Made by a program: the position numbers and the translations under genes. A stretch of 64,000 nucleotides of DNA from Thermoplasmata archaeon (GTDB taxonomy: Archaea; Thermoplasmatota; Thermoplasmata; Lutacidiplasmatales; UBA184). This document shows, piece by piece, positions 43,171-51,267 of the stretch. Each line of letters starts with the position of its first letter. Within the stretch, counting starts at the first letter, position 1. The notes below the pieces were generated by a model that searched no databases, was not told where the DNA came from, and saw only the letters and a program-made list of their open reading frames with translations. The stretch covers positions 98,927 to 162,926 of the forward strand of contig JAKIWI010000003.1 in assembly GCA_022750115.1 (NCBI GenBank), written 5' to 3'.

Positions 43171-44049
43171 TCACGCCGGGGCGGTGGCCGCTTCCTTGCG
43201 GCGGAGGAAGTAGACGCTCCGGCGCTCGTGGCCCGGCGAGACGACCGCAAAGTCGTCGACGAGGTAGCCGGTGTCGAACGCCGCTCGAAAGGCATCGCGC
43301 GTCGCGTGGCGCCACGAGCGGAGGTTGGCGGGGGAGTGCTCCCGAACGAGCGCGACATCGAAGGGGATCTCAAGGTGAGCGGACTCGGCCGATGGTTCCT
43401 GGACCGCCGAGGGGACCCGGAGGCCGTGCTCGTCCACATCGGTCTCTAGGATCGGCGTCGAGGCCGCGAAGCGGGCCTCGTCCTGGGCGCGGTCGGTCTT
43501 CGGTGTCTCGATCCGGGCCGCGACGGACGGCTCGGCGATCCTCCAGACGGCCCGGATCCGGTCGGTCTCCGTCTCCTCACCCTCGGCCGACCCGAGCCGG
43601 CCGTAATAGTGGGCGAGGTAGCGGTCGGGCACCGCCCCCAACCGGTGGACGAACAGGAACGCGGCGCGGCTCGACAACGGGTCGAACGCCCACCGCACCT
43701 CGTCGAGCCCCTGGCGGAGCATCTCGTCGCGCTGGAACAGTTTCAGCCGGAACCCGAGACGGTGGTTCTGGTACTCCGGACGCACCGTGGTCTGGTAGGA
43801 TTGATGGAACAGTTTCTGGCCGTCCCAGCCGAGGAACCCCGCCGTGAAGCCGGCGAGGTAGATCTCGGCGAACGCCCCGACGACGAGCCCCCCGTTGTCC
43901 TGGATGACCCGCAGGAGCGGGGTGGGGGCGGGGTCCTCGGCCGAGCCGATCGAACGCTGCAGCTCCTCGAGCGCGCGGAACTCCTCGGGCTTCTGGAGCC
44001 GGCGGAGCTGGAAGTCCTTCGGCGCCGGAGCGGGTCCCCGGGAGGCCAC
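43171..44049 (-). CDS. GNAT-superfamily acetyltransferase (COG3375-like)
   Basis: A 292-residue protein similar to predicted GNAT proteins of COG3375. RRLQKPEEFRALEELQRSIGSAED, LVVGAFAEIYLAGFTAGFLGWDG, FHQSYQTTVRPEYQNHRLGFRLKLFQRDEMLRQGLDEVRWAFDPLSSRAAFLFVHRLGAV are all typical. The NH-R-LGF loop matches an acetyl-CoA-binding segment. The substrate is unknown. GTG 44049 is about 27 nt from a TATA-like GTTATGTAC (44072-44080), which predicts a leaderless message. Confidence 0.83.
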   Translation of the reverse strand: MASRGPAPAPKDFQLRRLQKPEEFRALEELQRSIGSAEDPAPTPLLRVIQDNGGLVVGAFAEIYLAGFTAGFLGWDGQKLFHQSYQTTVRPEYQNHRLGFRLKLFQRDEMLRQGLDEVRWAFDPLSSRAAFLFVHRLGAVPDRYLAHYYGRLGSAEGEETETDRIRAVWRIAEPSVAARIETPKTDRAQDEARFAASTPILETDVDEHGLRVPSAVQEPSAESAHLEIPFDVALVREHSPANLRSWRHATRDAFRAAFDTGYLVDDFAVVSPGHERRSVYFLRRKEAATAPA

Positions 44050-44102
44050 GGCCGTTCGACGGACCTCGGGTACATAACCCGGGCCCGGGGCGGGGCGCGG
44101 AC

Positions 44103-44537
44103 CTAGCGACGGATCCGCAGGTCCGCCTTCTTGTCGAGGTAGCGGAGCTCGTCGTTGGGGGTCAGGTCCCAGAGCAGGTCCTCGAGCTCGGGGAGGTTGC
44201 GGAGGAACTCGGCCTTGCTCTTCGTGACCATCAGGTGCTCGAACTTTCGGCGGGCGATGTAGTAGGCGCCGACGAGGTAGCAGCCGATCATCACGATGAT
44301 CGGACCGGCGACGACGAACACGAGGTTGTAGTTCGGACCCCCGGTCGCGCTCTGGTCGGTGGCGGAGTCGATCGAGGGGAACGGCGCCGTCTGGCTCAGG
44401 GGGGTGAACGCGCCGACGGCGAGGACCGTCAGCAGGATCCCCGCCGCGAGGAAGATGATGGACAGAAGGAACCGGTACGTGCGGACCCAGCGACGGAGCG
44501 CGCGGTCGAACGGGACCTTCTCCGCGACCTCGGCCAT
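44103..44537 (-). CDS. Two-helix membrane protein, thermoplasmatal type
   Basis: A 144-residue protein: a cytoplasmic N-terminus, helix 1 (FLLSIIFLAAGILLTVLAVGAF), a ~35-residue loop, helix 2 (LVFVVAGPIIVMIGCYLVGAYYIA), then a charged tail RRKFEHLMVTKSKAEFLRNLPELEDLLWDLTPNDELRYLDKKADLRI. The tail resembles small conserved membrane proteins found in Thermoplasmata (DUF3198-like), a match I hold only tentatively. ATG 44537 lies ~30 nt from a TATA-like TTCATAAG. Function unknown. Confidence 0.75.
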   Translation of the reverse strand: MAEVAEKVPFDRALRRWVRTYRFLLSIIFLAAGILLTVLAVGAFTPLSQTAPFPSIDSATDQSATGGPNYNLVFVVAGPIIVMIGCYLVGAYYIARRKFEHLMVTKSKAEFLRNLPELEDLLWDLTPNDELRYLDKKADLRIRR

Positions 44538-44685
44538 CCGTTCCGCTGGGAGCCGGTGGCTCTTATGAAACTACGCCGACGTTTGGCGGGGCTTTGGGGC
44601 GCCCGTTCGGGGCTCCATCCGTCGCGCGGGGAGGGACGCGCTCTCGAACACAAGGATTATACCTCACGCGCCGCGAGACCGATGC

Positions 44686-45207
44686 ATGTCCGGACCTCCG
44701 GCCCCGCCGCCTCCCCCGATGGCGCCTCCCTCTCCTGGTCCTCCCCCCAGCTGGGCTCCGCCGCTGCAAGCCCACACCTGGGGCTCACTGCCCGGCCCCC
44801 ACCGCGGCCCGACGATCGAGCTTTGGCCGTTCCTCGGCTTCTGGCTGCGCTCGGGCGGCTTCCTCCTGCTGTTCCTCGGCACGCTGATCGCCGTCCTCGG
44901 CGCTACCCCCGGGGCCGGGTGCTACACCAACCACGCCTCGTGCGGATCGGGCTTTTACGGACAGGCCGCGAACGCCCTCCTCATCGCGAAAATCCTCTGG
45001 GTGCTTGGCTTGGGCGGGCTGGGCGCGGGTGCCGGGATCCGGCTGCATTGGGGGATCCACATGCCCCTCAACCCCTCGGCCGATGAGGTGACATGGCTCC
45101 TGGCCGCCCGAAGGGCGAACTGGACCATGCTGATCCTCTCGGTCGTGCTCCTGCTGATCCTCCTGCTGATCTCGACCACGGCGCTCTCGGGCGTCCCCTT
45201 CGCCTGA
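44686..45207 (+). CDS. Three-helix membrane protein with proline-rich head
   Basis: A 173-residue protein with a proline-rich first 45 residues (PPPPPMAPPSPGPPPS), then three helices: GGFLLLFLGTLIAVLGATPGAGC, LLIAKILWVLGLGGLGAGAGIRL and WTMLILSVVLLLILLLISTTAL. Not recognised. ATG 44686 follows a TATA box ATTATACC (44656-44663) by about 25 nt. The loop has two cysteines (GAGCYTNHASCGSG) that could form a disulfide outside the cell. Confidence 0.7.
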   Translation: MSGPPAPPPPPMAPPSPGPPPSWAPPLQAHTWGSLPGPHRGPTIELWPFLGFWLRSGGFLLLFLGTLIAVLGATPGAGCYTNHASCGSGFYGQAANALLIAKILWVLGLGGLGAGAGIRLHWGIHMPLNPSADEVTWLLAARRANWTMLILSVVLLLILLLISTTALSGVPFA

Positions 45208-45251
45208 GCCGAGCGATCCCCGGGTCCGGGAGCGACGGGACCGGGCGCCGA

Positions 45252-46007
45252 CTACTCGTCGGTCCGCCCGAACCCGCTCGGCCGCTCCGGCTCGTCGTCG
45301 TCGGACGGGAGCGCCGACCGCGGCGGGCGGAGCTTGTCGAGGGTAGCACGCCCGAGGCGGCGGTACATGCTCGCGGCGACCAGCGCCGCGAACGCCGCCG
45401 CGACGATTCCGCCTGCCGCGCCGAACGCCGGGCCGAGCGCGACGAGGAAAAATCCGACGGCGCCGAACGCGGCACCGGCCCCGGGGCCTCCGCGCCGGCC
45501 GGCGTCCGTGCTCGGCACGGGGAGCGAGAGCACGCCCCCGGCGACCCCCAGGAACAGGATCGCGACGGACTGAGCAAGGGCGACGGCGAGCGAAGCCCCC
45601 GAGAGCGAGGGCGAGGCGAGCGCTTGCGCGACGACGGCGAGGATCAAGATCCCGGCGACTCCCGCCCGGAACCCGAGGGCGTAGAACGGTCCGCTTCCGT
45701 CCGAGCCGAAGTAGACCGACTTCAGGATGAGCCACTGGGCGAGCTCGGTCCCTCCGACGAGGACGGCGAGGTAGATCGCGACGCCCCCGAGCTCGCCGAG
45801 CGGAAGGGAGGCGAGCAGGAAGAGGAGGGCGACCGCGAGGGGAATGCCCGCGAACAGGCCCGCCGTGTAGCCGATCATCTCTTTGCGCTCGTCGAACCGG
45901 CTGACGGGGACCTGCGGCGCCGCGTACCGCCCGACCTCGTACCAGACATACCCGGCGGAGAGGGCGATCCCGACGACGGCGCCGAGGGTTAGGGAGAGCT
46001 GAACCAT
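45252..46007 (-). CDS. Multi-helix membrane protein downstream of trmI
   Basis: A 251-residue protein with about six or seven helices (e.g. LAVALLFLLASLPLGELGGVAIYLAVLVGG; AGVAGILILAVVAQALA) and an acidic C-terminal tail SDDDEPERPSGFGRTDE. Not recognised. Its ATG is 1 nt beyond the trmI stop, so the two are surely co-transcribed, although a common function is not evident. Confidence 0.72.
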   Translation of the reverse strand: MVQLSLTLGAVVGIALSAGYVWYEVGRYAAPQVPVSRFDERKEMIGYTAGLFAGIPLAVALLFLLASLPLGELGGVAIYLAVLVGGTELAQWLILKSVYFGSDGSGPFYALGFRAGVAGILILAVVAQALASPSLSGASLAVALAQSVAILFLGVAGGVLSLPVPSTDAGRRGGPGAGAAFGAVGFFLVALGPAFGAAGGIVAAAFAALVAASMYRRLGRATLDKLRPPRSALPSDDDEPERPSGFGRTDE

Positions 46008-46008
46008 G

Positions 46009-46785
46009 CTACGTTCCCCGGCGGGCCCCGGTCAGGAAGCCGGTGTGGCCCAGCATGTCGAACGCCGGGCGGGTCCCCCCTTCACCGACGTGGAGCTCCC
46101 GCTCGATCAACTCGACGCTTCGGATCTCCTCGAAGGCGTGCTCGCGCAGCGACCGAACGGTCCGTTCGAGCTGGTTGTACGTCGGGGTGTAGGTCGCGAC
46201 GCGCCCGCCCGCGCGCAGCGACTGCCCCAGCTTCGGGACGACCTCCCACGGTGCGGGAACGTCGAGGACGACCGCATCGTACGGTCCCGCCGGGAAACCG
46301 TCGGCGCCGACGTCCCTCTTCTCGAATCGCACCCGCGCAGCGAGGCCGGCGCCGGCGACGTTCTGTCGTGCGACCTCGAGGAAATCGTCCCGGCGGTCGA
46401 ACGAATCGACGCTCCCCGTGGGGCCGGTCGCGTGGGCGAGCACGGTCGTGAGGGCCCCGCTCCCGCTCCCGGCTTCGGCGACCCGCGTGCCGGGTCCGAC
46501 GCCCGCCAGGAAGAGGAGGAACATGGCGTCCTTCGGGGTGACGATCTGCGCCTTGCGGCGGAGGTTCGCGAGGAGGTCCGCGAGCGCCGGTCGATCGATC
46601 TGGAACCGCGCACCCGCCCACTCGAAGACGGTGCCCGGCCGCTGGCCAACCTTGTCCGACAGGTCCACCACCCCGCGGCCCGGCACCTCCGTCGGGCCGG
46701 CGCGGAGTTCGAGAAGGACGCTGGTGCCACCCGGTCCCCGGAGGACGACGACCTCCCCGGCGCGAAGCTCGTCCGAACCGACCAT
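46009..46785 (-). CDS. trmI: tRNA (adenine-N1)-methyltransferase, archaeal TrmI type
   Basis: A 258-residue class I methyltransferase of the TrmI/GCD14 family that makes m1A at position 58 (and, in some archaea, 57) of tRNA. An N-terminal beta domain (LRAGEVVVLRGPGGTSVLLELRAG) precedes the AdoMet motif RVAEAGSGSGALTTVLA, the acidic end SFDRRDDF, and the catalytic DAVVLDVPAPWEVV. The YTPTYNQLERTV segment is also typical. It lies 188 nt from the divergently read tRNA-Gly gene. Confidence 0.92.
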   Translation of the reverse strand: MVGSDELRAGEVVVLRGPGGTSVLLELRAGPTEVPGRGVVDLSDKVGQRPGTVFEWAGARFQIDRPALADLLANLRRKAQIVTPKDAMFLLFLAGVGPGTRVAEAGSGSGALTTVLAHATGPTGSVDSFDRRDDFLEVARQNVAGAGLAARVRFEKRDVGADGFPAGPYDAVVLDVPAPWEVVPKLGQSLRAGGRVATYTPTYNQLERTVRSLREHAFEEIRSVELIERELHVGEGGTRPAFDMLGHTGFLTGARRGT

Positions 46786-46972
46786 GTACTGCGCCTCGAG
46801 GTCCGCTCGACGCGCCCGGGTCCGCCACCCGGGTTCGCCGATTAACGTGAGCGGCGTGCAAACGCCGTCGGACCGATCCCCCGGTCCCGACTGCCTTTTA
46901 TCGCTAGGGGGCTCGGGTCCCTCCGGCCACGGGGCTCGGAGGAGCTTCGCGAACGGTGTCCGGTCGTCGGAT

Positions 46973-47046
46973 GCGGGTATAGTGTAGTCTGGTTATCACG
47001 TAGGCTTGCCAAGTCTACAACCCGGGTTCAAATCCCGGTGCCCGCA
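46973..47046 (+). tRNA. tRNA-Gly(GCC)
   Basis: Folded by eye. Acceptor GCGGGTA (46973-46979) pairs with TGCCCGC (47039-47045) with one T-G pair. The D-arm is GTGT...TCAC with loop AGTCTGGTTA. The anticodon arm TAGGC-TTGCCAA-GTCTA gives anticodon GCC. The variable loop is CAAC, and the T-arm CCGGG-TTCAAAT-CCCGG is perfect. The discriminator is A and no CCA is encoded. There is no intron. A TTTTATCG element (about 46894-46901) upstream might be its TATA box, although at 75 nt it is somewhat far. Confidence 0.95.
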
Positions 47047-47132
47047 CTCCCCGACGCGCCGATTCCTCGTCGGTCCCCGGCACCCTCCCCCGCCCGGCAT
47101 GAGGTTTATCCTCCCGGGTCGATGCCGAACGG

Positions 47133-48005
47133 ATGCCCCGCCTGCGGCGCGTGACCACCGCAGGGCGGCGCTCGTTCGAGTACGTGGCCCGCGGCCACGG
47201 CCCGGCAACGCTCCTTGTCCATCCAGGTGGCCCCGGTTTCACCTACCACTACCTGAGGCCGCTCCTGGGTCTTGCCACGAGTCACTTACGGGTCATCCTG
47301 TTCAATCCGCGCGGGGTCGGCGGAAGCTGGGGACCGAGGCAGAGCGACGACTACACGGTCCAGAATCAGGCGAGCGATGTCGAGGCCCTGCGCCGCGCCC
47401 TGGACATCGACGAGCTCCACCTGCTCGGGTTCTCGGCCGGGGGGTTTGCGGCGCTCGAGTATGCCCGGCGCTACCAGTCGAAGCTCGCCTCGCTCCTGAT
47501 GTGCGCGACCGCGGGCAGCGCCGAGGAGGTCCGGCAATCGAACCGGTTGATGCTCGGCGCGGCGAGCCGCGCCCAGCGCAAGCGGCTCGCGGAGCTGACC
47601 AAGGCGAAGGCGTTCGACTCGGACGAGTACGCCGAGCTCAGCGCGGAGATCGGTCAGCCGTTCCAGTCCCGATTCCTGACCGGCGTTCCGAAGGACCTGA
47701 AGGCGTCGAAGATCAGCCGCAAGGTCTACCGAGCGATGATGACCCGGACCGGCGACGAGTTCCTCGTCGACGGGACGATCGCCCGCTGGGACGGCCGGAA
47801 GTACTACTCCAAGATCGAGGTGCCGACCCTGGTCCTCGTCGGTCGCTACGACTTCTTCCTCGAGGCGTCCCGGGAGATGGCCGACCGCATCGTGCCCGCC
47901 CACCTCCGGGTCCTCCCGCGGAGCAGCCACCTCGCCCACCTCGAGCAGCCCCGCGAGTTCCTCAACGCGGTCCGCGAGTTCCTGCTCGACGTGACCGGCG
48001 ACTGA
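47133..48005 (+). CDS. Alpha/beta hydrolase, proline iminopeptidase-like
   Basis: A 290-residue serine hydrolase. The HPGGPG motif at about residues 30-35 is typical of prolyl aminopeptidases. The nucleophile is S101 in GFSAGG, the Asp is in LVGRYDFF, and the His in SSHLAHLEQP, as in alpha/beta hydrolases. It could release N-terminal proline from peptides or split a small ester; the cap region between 125 and 215 is helical and Lys/Arg-rich. ATG 47133 is ~25 nt from a TATA-like GTTTATCC (47103-47110). It follows the tRNA gene. Confidence 0.87.
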   Translation: MPRLRRVTTAGRRSFEYVARGHGPATLLVHPGGPGFTYHYLRPLLGLATSHLRVILFNPRGVGGSWGPRQSDDYTVQNQASDVEALRRALDIDELHLLGFSAGGFAALEYARRYQSKLASLLMCATAGSAEEVRQSNRLMLGAASRAQRKRLAELTKAKAFDSDEYAELSAEIGQPFQSRFLTGVPKDLKASKISRKVYRAMMTRTGDEFLVDGTIARWDGRKYYSKIEVPTLVLVGRYDFFLEASREMADRIVPAHLRVLPRSSHLAHLEQPREFLNAVREFLLDVTGD

Positions 48006-48015
48006 GCCGGGTCGC

Positions 48016-49299
48016 CTAGCGGACGAACAACCAGACGACGTTCGCCGCGGCGAGCGAGACCACCATCACGGGGAACGCGAGGCGCAGGTACTGCCCCCAG
48101 CCAACGGCGACGCCGGCCTTCCGGTACACCCCGATCCCGACGACGTTGGCCGACGCCCCGATCGGGGTCCCGTTGCCGCCGATGTCGCTCCCAAGGGCCG
48201 CGGCATAGACGAGCGGCCGCGTCGGAACGCCCGTGCCCACGCCGACGGCGGAGATCAGGGGGGCAGCGGCCGCCGCCAGCGGGACGTTGTTCACCACGGA
48301 GGAGAGGAGCCCAAACGACCAGAACAGGAGCGTGCCGGTCAGGAGCACGTTCCCTCCGCCGGCCCGCTCCAGACCCGTGGCAAAATCCCCGATGACCCCC
48401 GTTTGCACGAGCGCCCCGACGAGGACGAACAGCGATGCGAAGAACGCGAGCGTGTGCCAGTCGAAATCCCTCAGCACCGCCCGGATCCGCGAGGGGCCCG
48501 CGAGCAGCAGCGCCGCCAGGCCGCCGGCAACCCCCACCACCCAGACCGGGATCCCGATCGACGGGCTCACGGCCAAGACCGCCAGCATCCCGACGAACCC
48601 CCCGATGCCGATCACGAGCGGAGGATTTGCGGGCGGAGGGTCGCGGGGCTCCACCCCGCCCGCCGCCGTCGGAGGGTGGGCCGTTCGGGTCGAGCGCGAG
48701 AAGGCGATTACGACGACTGCGAGGGCGGCGAGAGCCGGGAGCGCCGCATGGAGGAGGAAGTCCCCGAAGGAGAGCTGGAAGTACGTCCCCAGGATCACGT
48801 TCGGTGGGTCGCCGACGAACGTCGCGGCGCCCCCGGCGTTCGCGGCCGAGATCTCGGCGATCAGCAGCGGGACTGGGTCCACGCCCATCACGGCCGCGAC
48901 CTCGAGCGTGACCGAGGCGAGTACGAACAGCACGCTGATCGAGTTCAGGAACGCCGAGAGCCCGAAGCTCGCCCCGACGAGAGCGAGGAACAGGGCGAGC
49001 GGCCGGCCGCGGAACCGCAGTTCGAGGTGCTCCGCGATCCATCGGAACAGGCCGAGCTCACGGAGGAGCGCGGCGAACAGGAACAGCCCGACGAGAAGGC
49101 CGAGGGTGTTCCACTCGAGTACCCCGCCTTGCCCGGACCATCCCGTGGGCAGGAGGCTCCCGACGGAGACGAGGCCGAGACCGACGACCACCAGTGCGGC
49201 CAGGACGGCGACGACCAGCTGGTAGCGCTCCCGGACGACGAACAGGATGTACGCCCCGACGAACAGGACGAGCGCCACCGCCGCGCGGGCGTCGATCAT
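48016..49299 (-). CDS. Anion permease of the ArsB/SLC13 ion-transporter superfamily
   Basis: A 427-residue protein with about 11 helices. Duplicated loop motifs typical of the ArsB/P-protein/SLC13 group are visible: ISVLFVLASVTLEVAAVMGVDPVPLLIAEISAANAGGAATFVGDPPNVILG in the first half and SVVNNVPLAAAAAPLI...ALGSDIGGNGTPIGASANVVGI in the second. Substrates in this group include arsenite, di- or tricarboxylates, sulfate or sodium/proton exchange; here none can be singled out. It starts 6 nt from the potassium-channel stop on the same strand. Confidence 0.87.
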   Translation of the reverse strand: MIDARAAVALVLFVGAYILFVVRERYQLVVAVLAALVVVGLGLVSVGSLLPTGWSGQGGVLEWNTLGLLVGLFLFAALLRELGLFRWIAEHLELRFRGRPLALFLALVGASFGLSAFLNSISVLFVLASVTLEVAAVMGVDPVPLLIAEISAANAGGAATFVGDPPNVILGTYFQLSFGDFLLHAALPALAALAVVVIAFSRSTRTAHPPTAAGGVEPRDPPPANPPLVIGIGGFVGMLAVLAVSPSIGIPVWVVGVAGGLAALLLAGPSRIRAVLRDFDWHTLAFFASLFVLVGALVQTGVIGDFATGLERAGGGNVLLTGTLLFWSFGLLSSVVNNVPLAAAAAPLISAVGVGTGVPTRPLVYAAALGSDIGGNGTPIGASANVVGIGVYRKAGVAVGWGQYLRLAFPVMVVSLAAANVVWLFVR

Positions 49300-49305
49300 C
49301 GGGCG

Positions 49306-50553
49306 CTAACGGCCCTGGGGAACGCCGTACCACCGCTCGAATCGCTCGATGTTCGGGTCCGACCCGAGCACGAGGATCGCGTCGCCCGGCTGGAACGTGA
49401 AGGACGTCGGCGGGTTGAGGACCGTCGCGTACTCTCCCTTGGCGTCGGGCCGGGCATACCCGACGACGAGGCAGTCACTGTGCTGCCGGACGAGCTTCTC
49501 CGCGTCGGGGAGGGCCTGGCGGGAGATCGGCGTCTTCTCGCTGACCAGGAACTCCCGCATGTCGGCACCGTAGGCGCCGGACGTCAGGTCTTCGATCGCG
49601 CTCGCGACGTCGGGCCGGAACGCGGCGTTCGCGCAGATCCGGCCTCCCACATCCCCGGGGGAGGCGACGAACGTGACCCCGACGGTTCGGAGCGTCTCCT
49701 TCAGCTCCGGGCGGTTCACCGAGACGACGACGCGGGCCTTGGGGGCGAGCGCCCGTACGTTCAGGGCCGCGATCAGGTTCTGGGCGTCGTCGGCGGAGCA
49801 AACAATCACGGAGTGCGCCGCTTCGATGTTGGTGCGCTTCAGGATCTCGACCTCCGCCGGGGGTCCGTACGTCACGAACAACTGGTCCTCGCGCGCGAGT
49901 TCGCGGATGTTGACGACCTCCTCCGCCTGCTCCGTCACGACCGCGACCTTCTGATGTTCCACGAGGAGCTCCCGGACGGCCGCGCGCCCGACCGCGGTGT
50001 AGCCGAGCACGACGACATGGTCGCGCAGGTCGGTCCCCAGCGTCCCGAGCAACCGCCGCTCGCGCTCGTCGCCCACGACCTGGGTGATGACGGTCAAGAG
50101 ATAACCGAGGAGGAACAGCTGGGACGCGGCGATGACGATGGTGAATTCTCGGGCCGCTGTCGTCGTCGGAAGAACGTCGCCGTAGCCGATCGTGGTCAGC
50201 GTGATGATCGCCCAGTAGAACGACGTGAGCGCGCTCACCCCCCCCTGGAGCAGGTAGAATCCGGCGGCGGCAAACGTCCAGATCCCGCCGAAGATGGTGA
50301 GGAACGGGCCCAGGCGGCGGAGGAGCTCGCCGACGAATCGCCGCCGGCGTCCGGGCACGGCTCGTCGAGACGGAACGCCTCGGAAAGCCTTTCGGGCGTT
50401 CCGACGCGCGACGGCCGCCGCTACCTCGACGACGGTGCGTGAATCAACCCACCAACCCTGGGGTTCGCTCCGAGGTGGGCGGGGCCTTCGAGCACCGTCG
50501 GCTGTCGACGGCCGCGCTGGGAGGGACCCCTCCCGCCCTCGATCGGCCCGCAA
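49306..50553 (-). CDS. RCK-gated potassium channel protein
   Basis: A 415-residue two-helix channel with a cytosolic regulatory part. The selectivity filter TIGYGD lies in SFYWAIITLTTIGYGDVLPTT. The RCK/TrkA-N domain (DHVVVLGYTAVGRAAVRELL ... SVIVCSADDAQNLIAALNVRALAP) follows, then a TrkA-C-like domain (residues ~330-410). Residues 1-65 are a Pro/Arg-rich lead dependent on a TTG start at 50553; an in-frame GTG at 50358 would remove them and keep the whole channel, so the true N-terminus is uncertain. It probably forms one transcript with the anion permease. Confidence 0.88.
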   Translation of the reverse strand: MRADRGREGSLPARPSTADGARRPRPPRSEPQGWWVDSRTVVEVAAAVARRNARKAFRGVPSRRAVPGRRRRFVGELLRRLGPFLTIFGGIWTFAAAGFYLLQGGVSALTSFYWAIITLTTIGYGDVLPTTTAAREFTIVIAASQLFLLGYLLTVITQVVGDERERRLLGTLGTDLRDHVVVLGYTAVGRAAVRELLVEHQKVAVVTEQAEEVVNIRELAREDQLFVTYGPPAEVEILKRTNIEAAHSVIVCSADDAQNLIAALNVRALAPKARVVVSVNRPELKETLRTVGVTFVASPGDVGGRICANAAFRPDVASAIEDLTSGAYGADMREFLVSEKTPISRQALPDAEKLVRQHSDCLVVGYARPDAKGEYATVLNPPTSFTFQPGDAILVLGSDPNIERFERWYGVPQGR

Positions 50554-50589
50554 CGTTCATTCCGTCCCGCCATTCCCGCCGCTGAACCG

Positions 50590-51195
50590 ATGGCCCCCAA
50601 ATCGACCGCTCGACCCGCGTACTCGCCGCCGCCGGAGTTTCAACCCAATCGAGCGGCGCCGATCGGGCGCTACCCCCTCCTCGAGGTCTTCCGGGGGCTG
50701 ACCGAGACGCTCCCGTTCCGAAAGTATCCGGGGGACGACGCCGCCATTCGACGGATCATCGATGGGACCTCGGTGCACGTCTACGATGGGCTCGGATGGA
50801 TGTACGTCGCTCCCCGCAAGACGCCGGTCGAGGTCAAATCGGCCGGCTTCCAGATGGTGGAGAGCCCCGACGATGTGATCGTCGTCGCGCGCAACCACCT
50901 CACGAAAAGCCCCCCGATGTACCTCTATCTCGACATCATCCACGAATTCCTGCACATCCTGCAGCGCAAGCAGGGCCGGGAGCTCTGGACGGGTCTGAAG
51001 GTCCCGTACGTCGACCGGCCGACCGAAGTCGAGGCGTACAGCTTCTCCATCGCCGAGGCGCGCCGTCTCGGCGTGCCGGATTCGTATCTCCGCAAGTATC
51101 TGTTCGTCACCTGGGTCGGGCGCCGGGACTATCTCCGCCTCCTGCGCAACGTCGGCGTTTCCGCGCCCGCCCGCAAAGCTCGCAAGGCTCGCTGA
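50590..51195 (+). CDS. Putative zinc-metallopeptidase-like protein with an HEFLH motif
   Basis: A 201-residue protein, otherwise unrecognised. Around residues 113-126, LDIIHEFLHILQRK carries the gluzincin-type H118-E-x-x-H122 motif in a helix; a candidate third ligand is E146 or E148 in the PTEVEAYSF helix. An anti-parallel sheet upstream (VHVYDGLGWMYVAPRK; DDVIVVARNHL) fits the plan of small archaeal peptidase-like proteins. Whether it cuts peptides is unknown. It diverges from the potassium channel, with 36 nt between the annotated starts. Confidence 0.7.
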   Translation: MAPKSTARPAYSPPPEFQPNRAAPIGRYPLLEVFRGLTETLPFRKYPGDDAAIRRIIDGTSVHVYDGLGWMYVAPRKTPVEVKSAGFQMVESPDDVIVVARNHLTKSPPMYLYLDIIHEFLHILQRKQGRELWTGLKVPYVDRPTEVEAYSFSIAEARRLGVPDSYLRKYLFVTWVGRRDYLRLLRNVGVSAPARKARKAR

Positions 51196-51267
51196 ACGGA
51201 TTCGCCTCGCGGGACGCCTCGTCCCGGTCGGGGTCGACGGGACTCTTCCATCCCGGGACCGGCCGCT

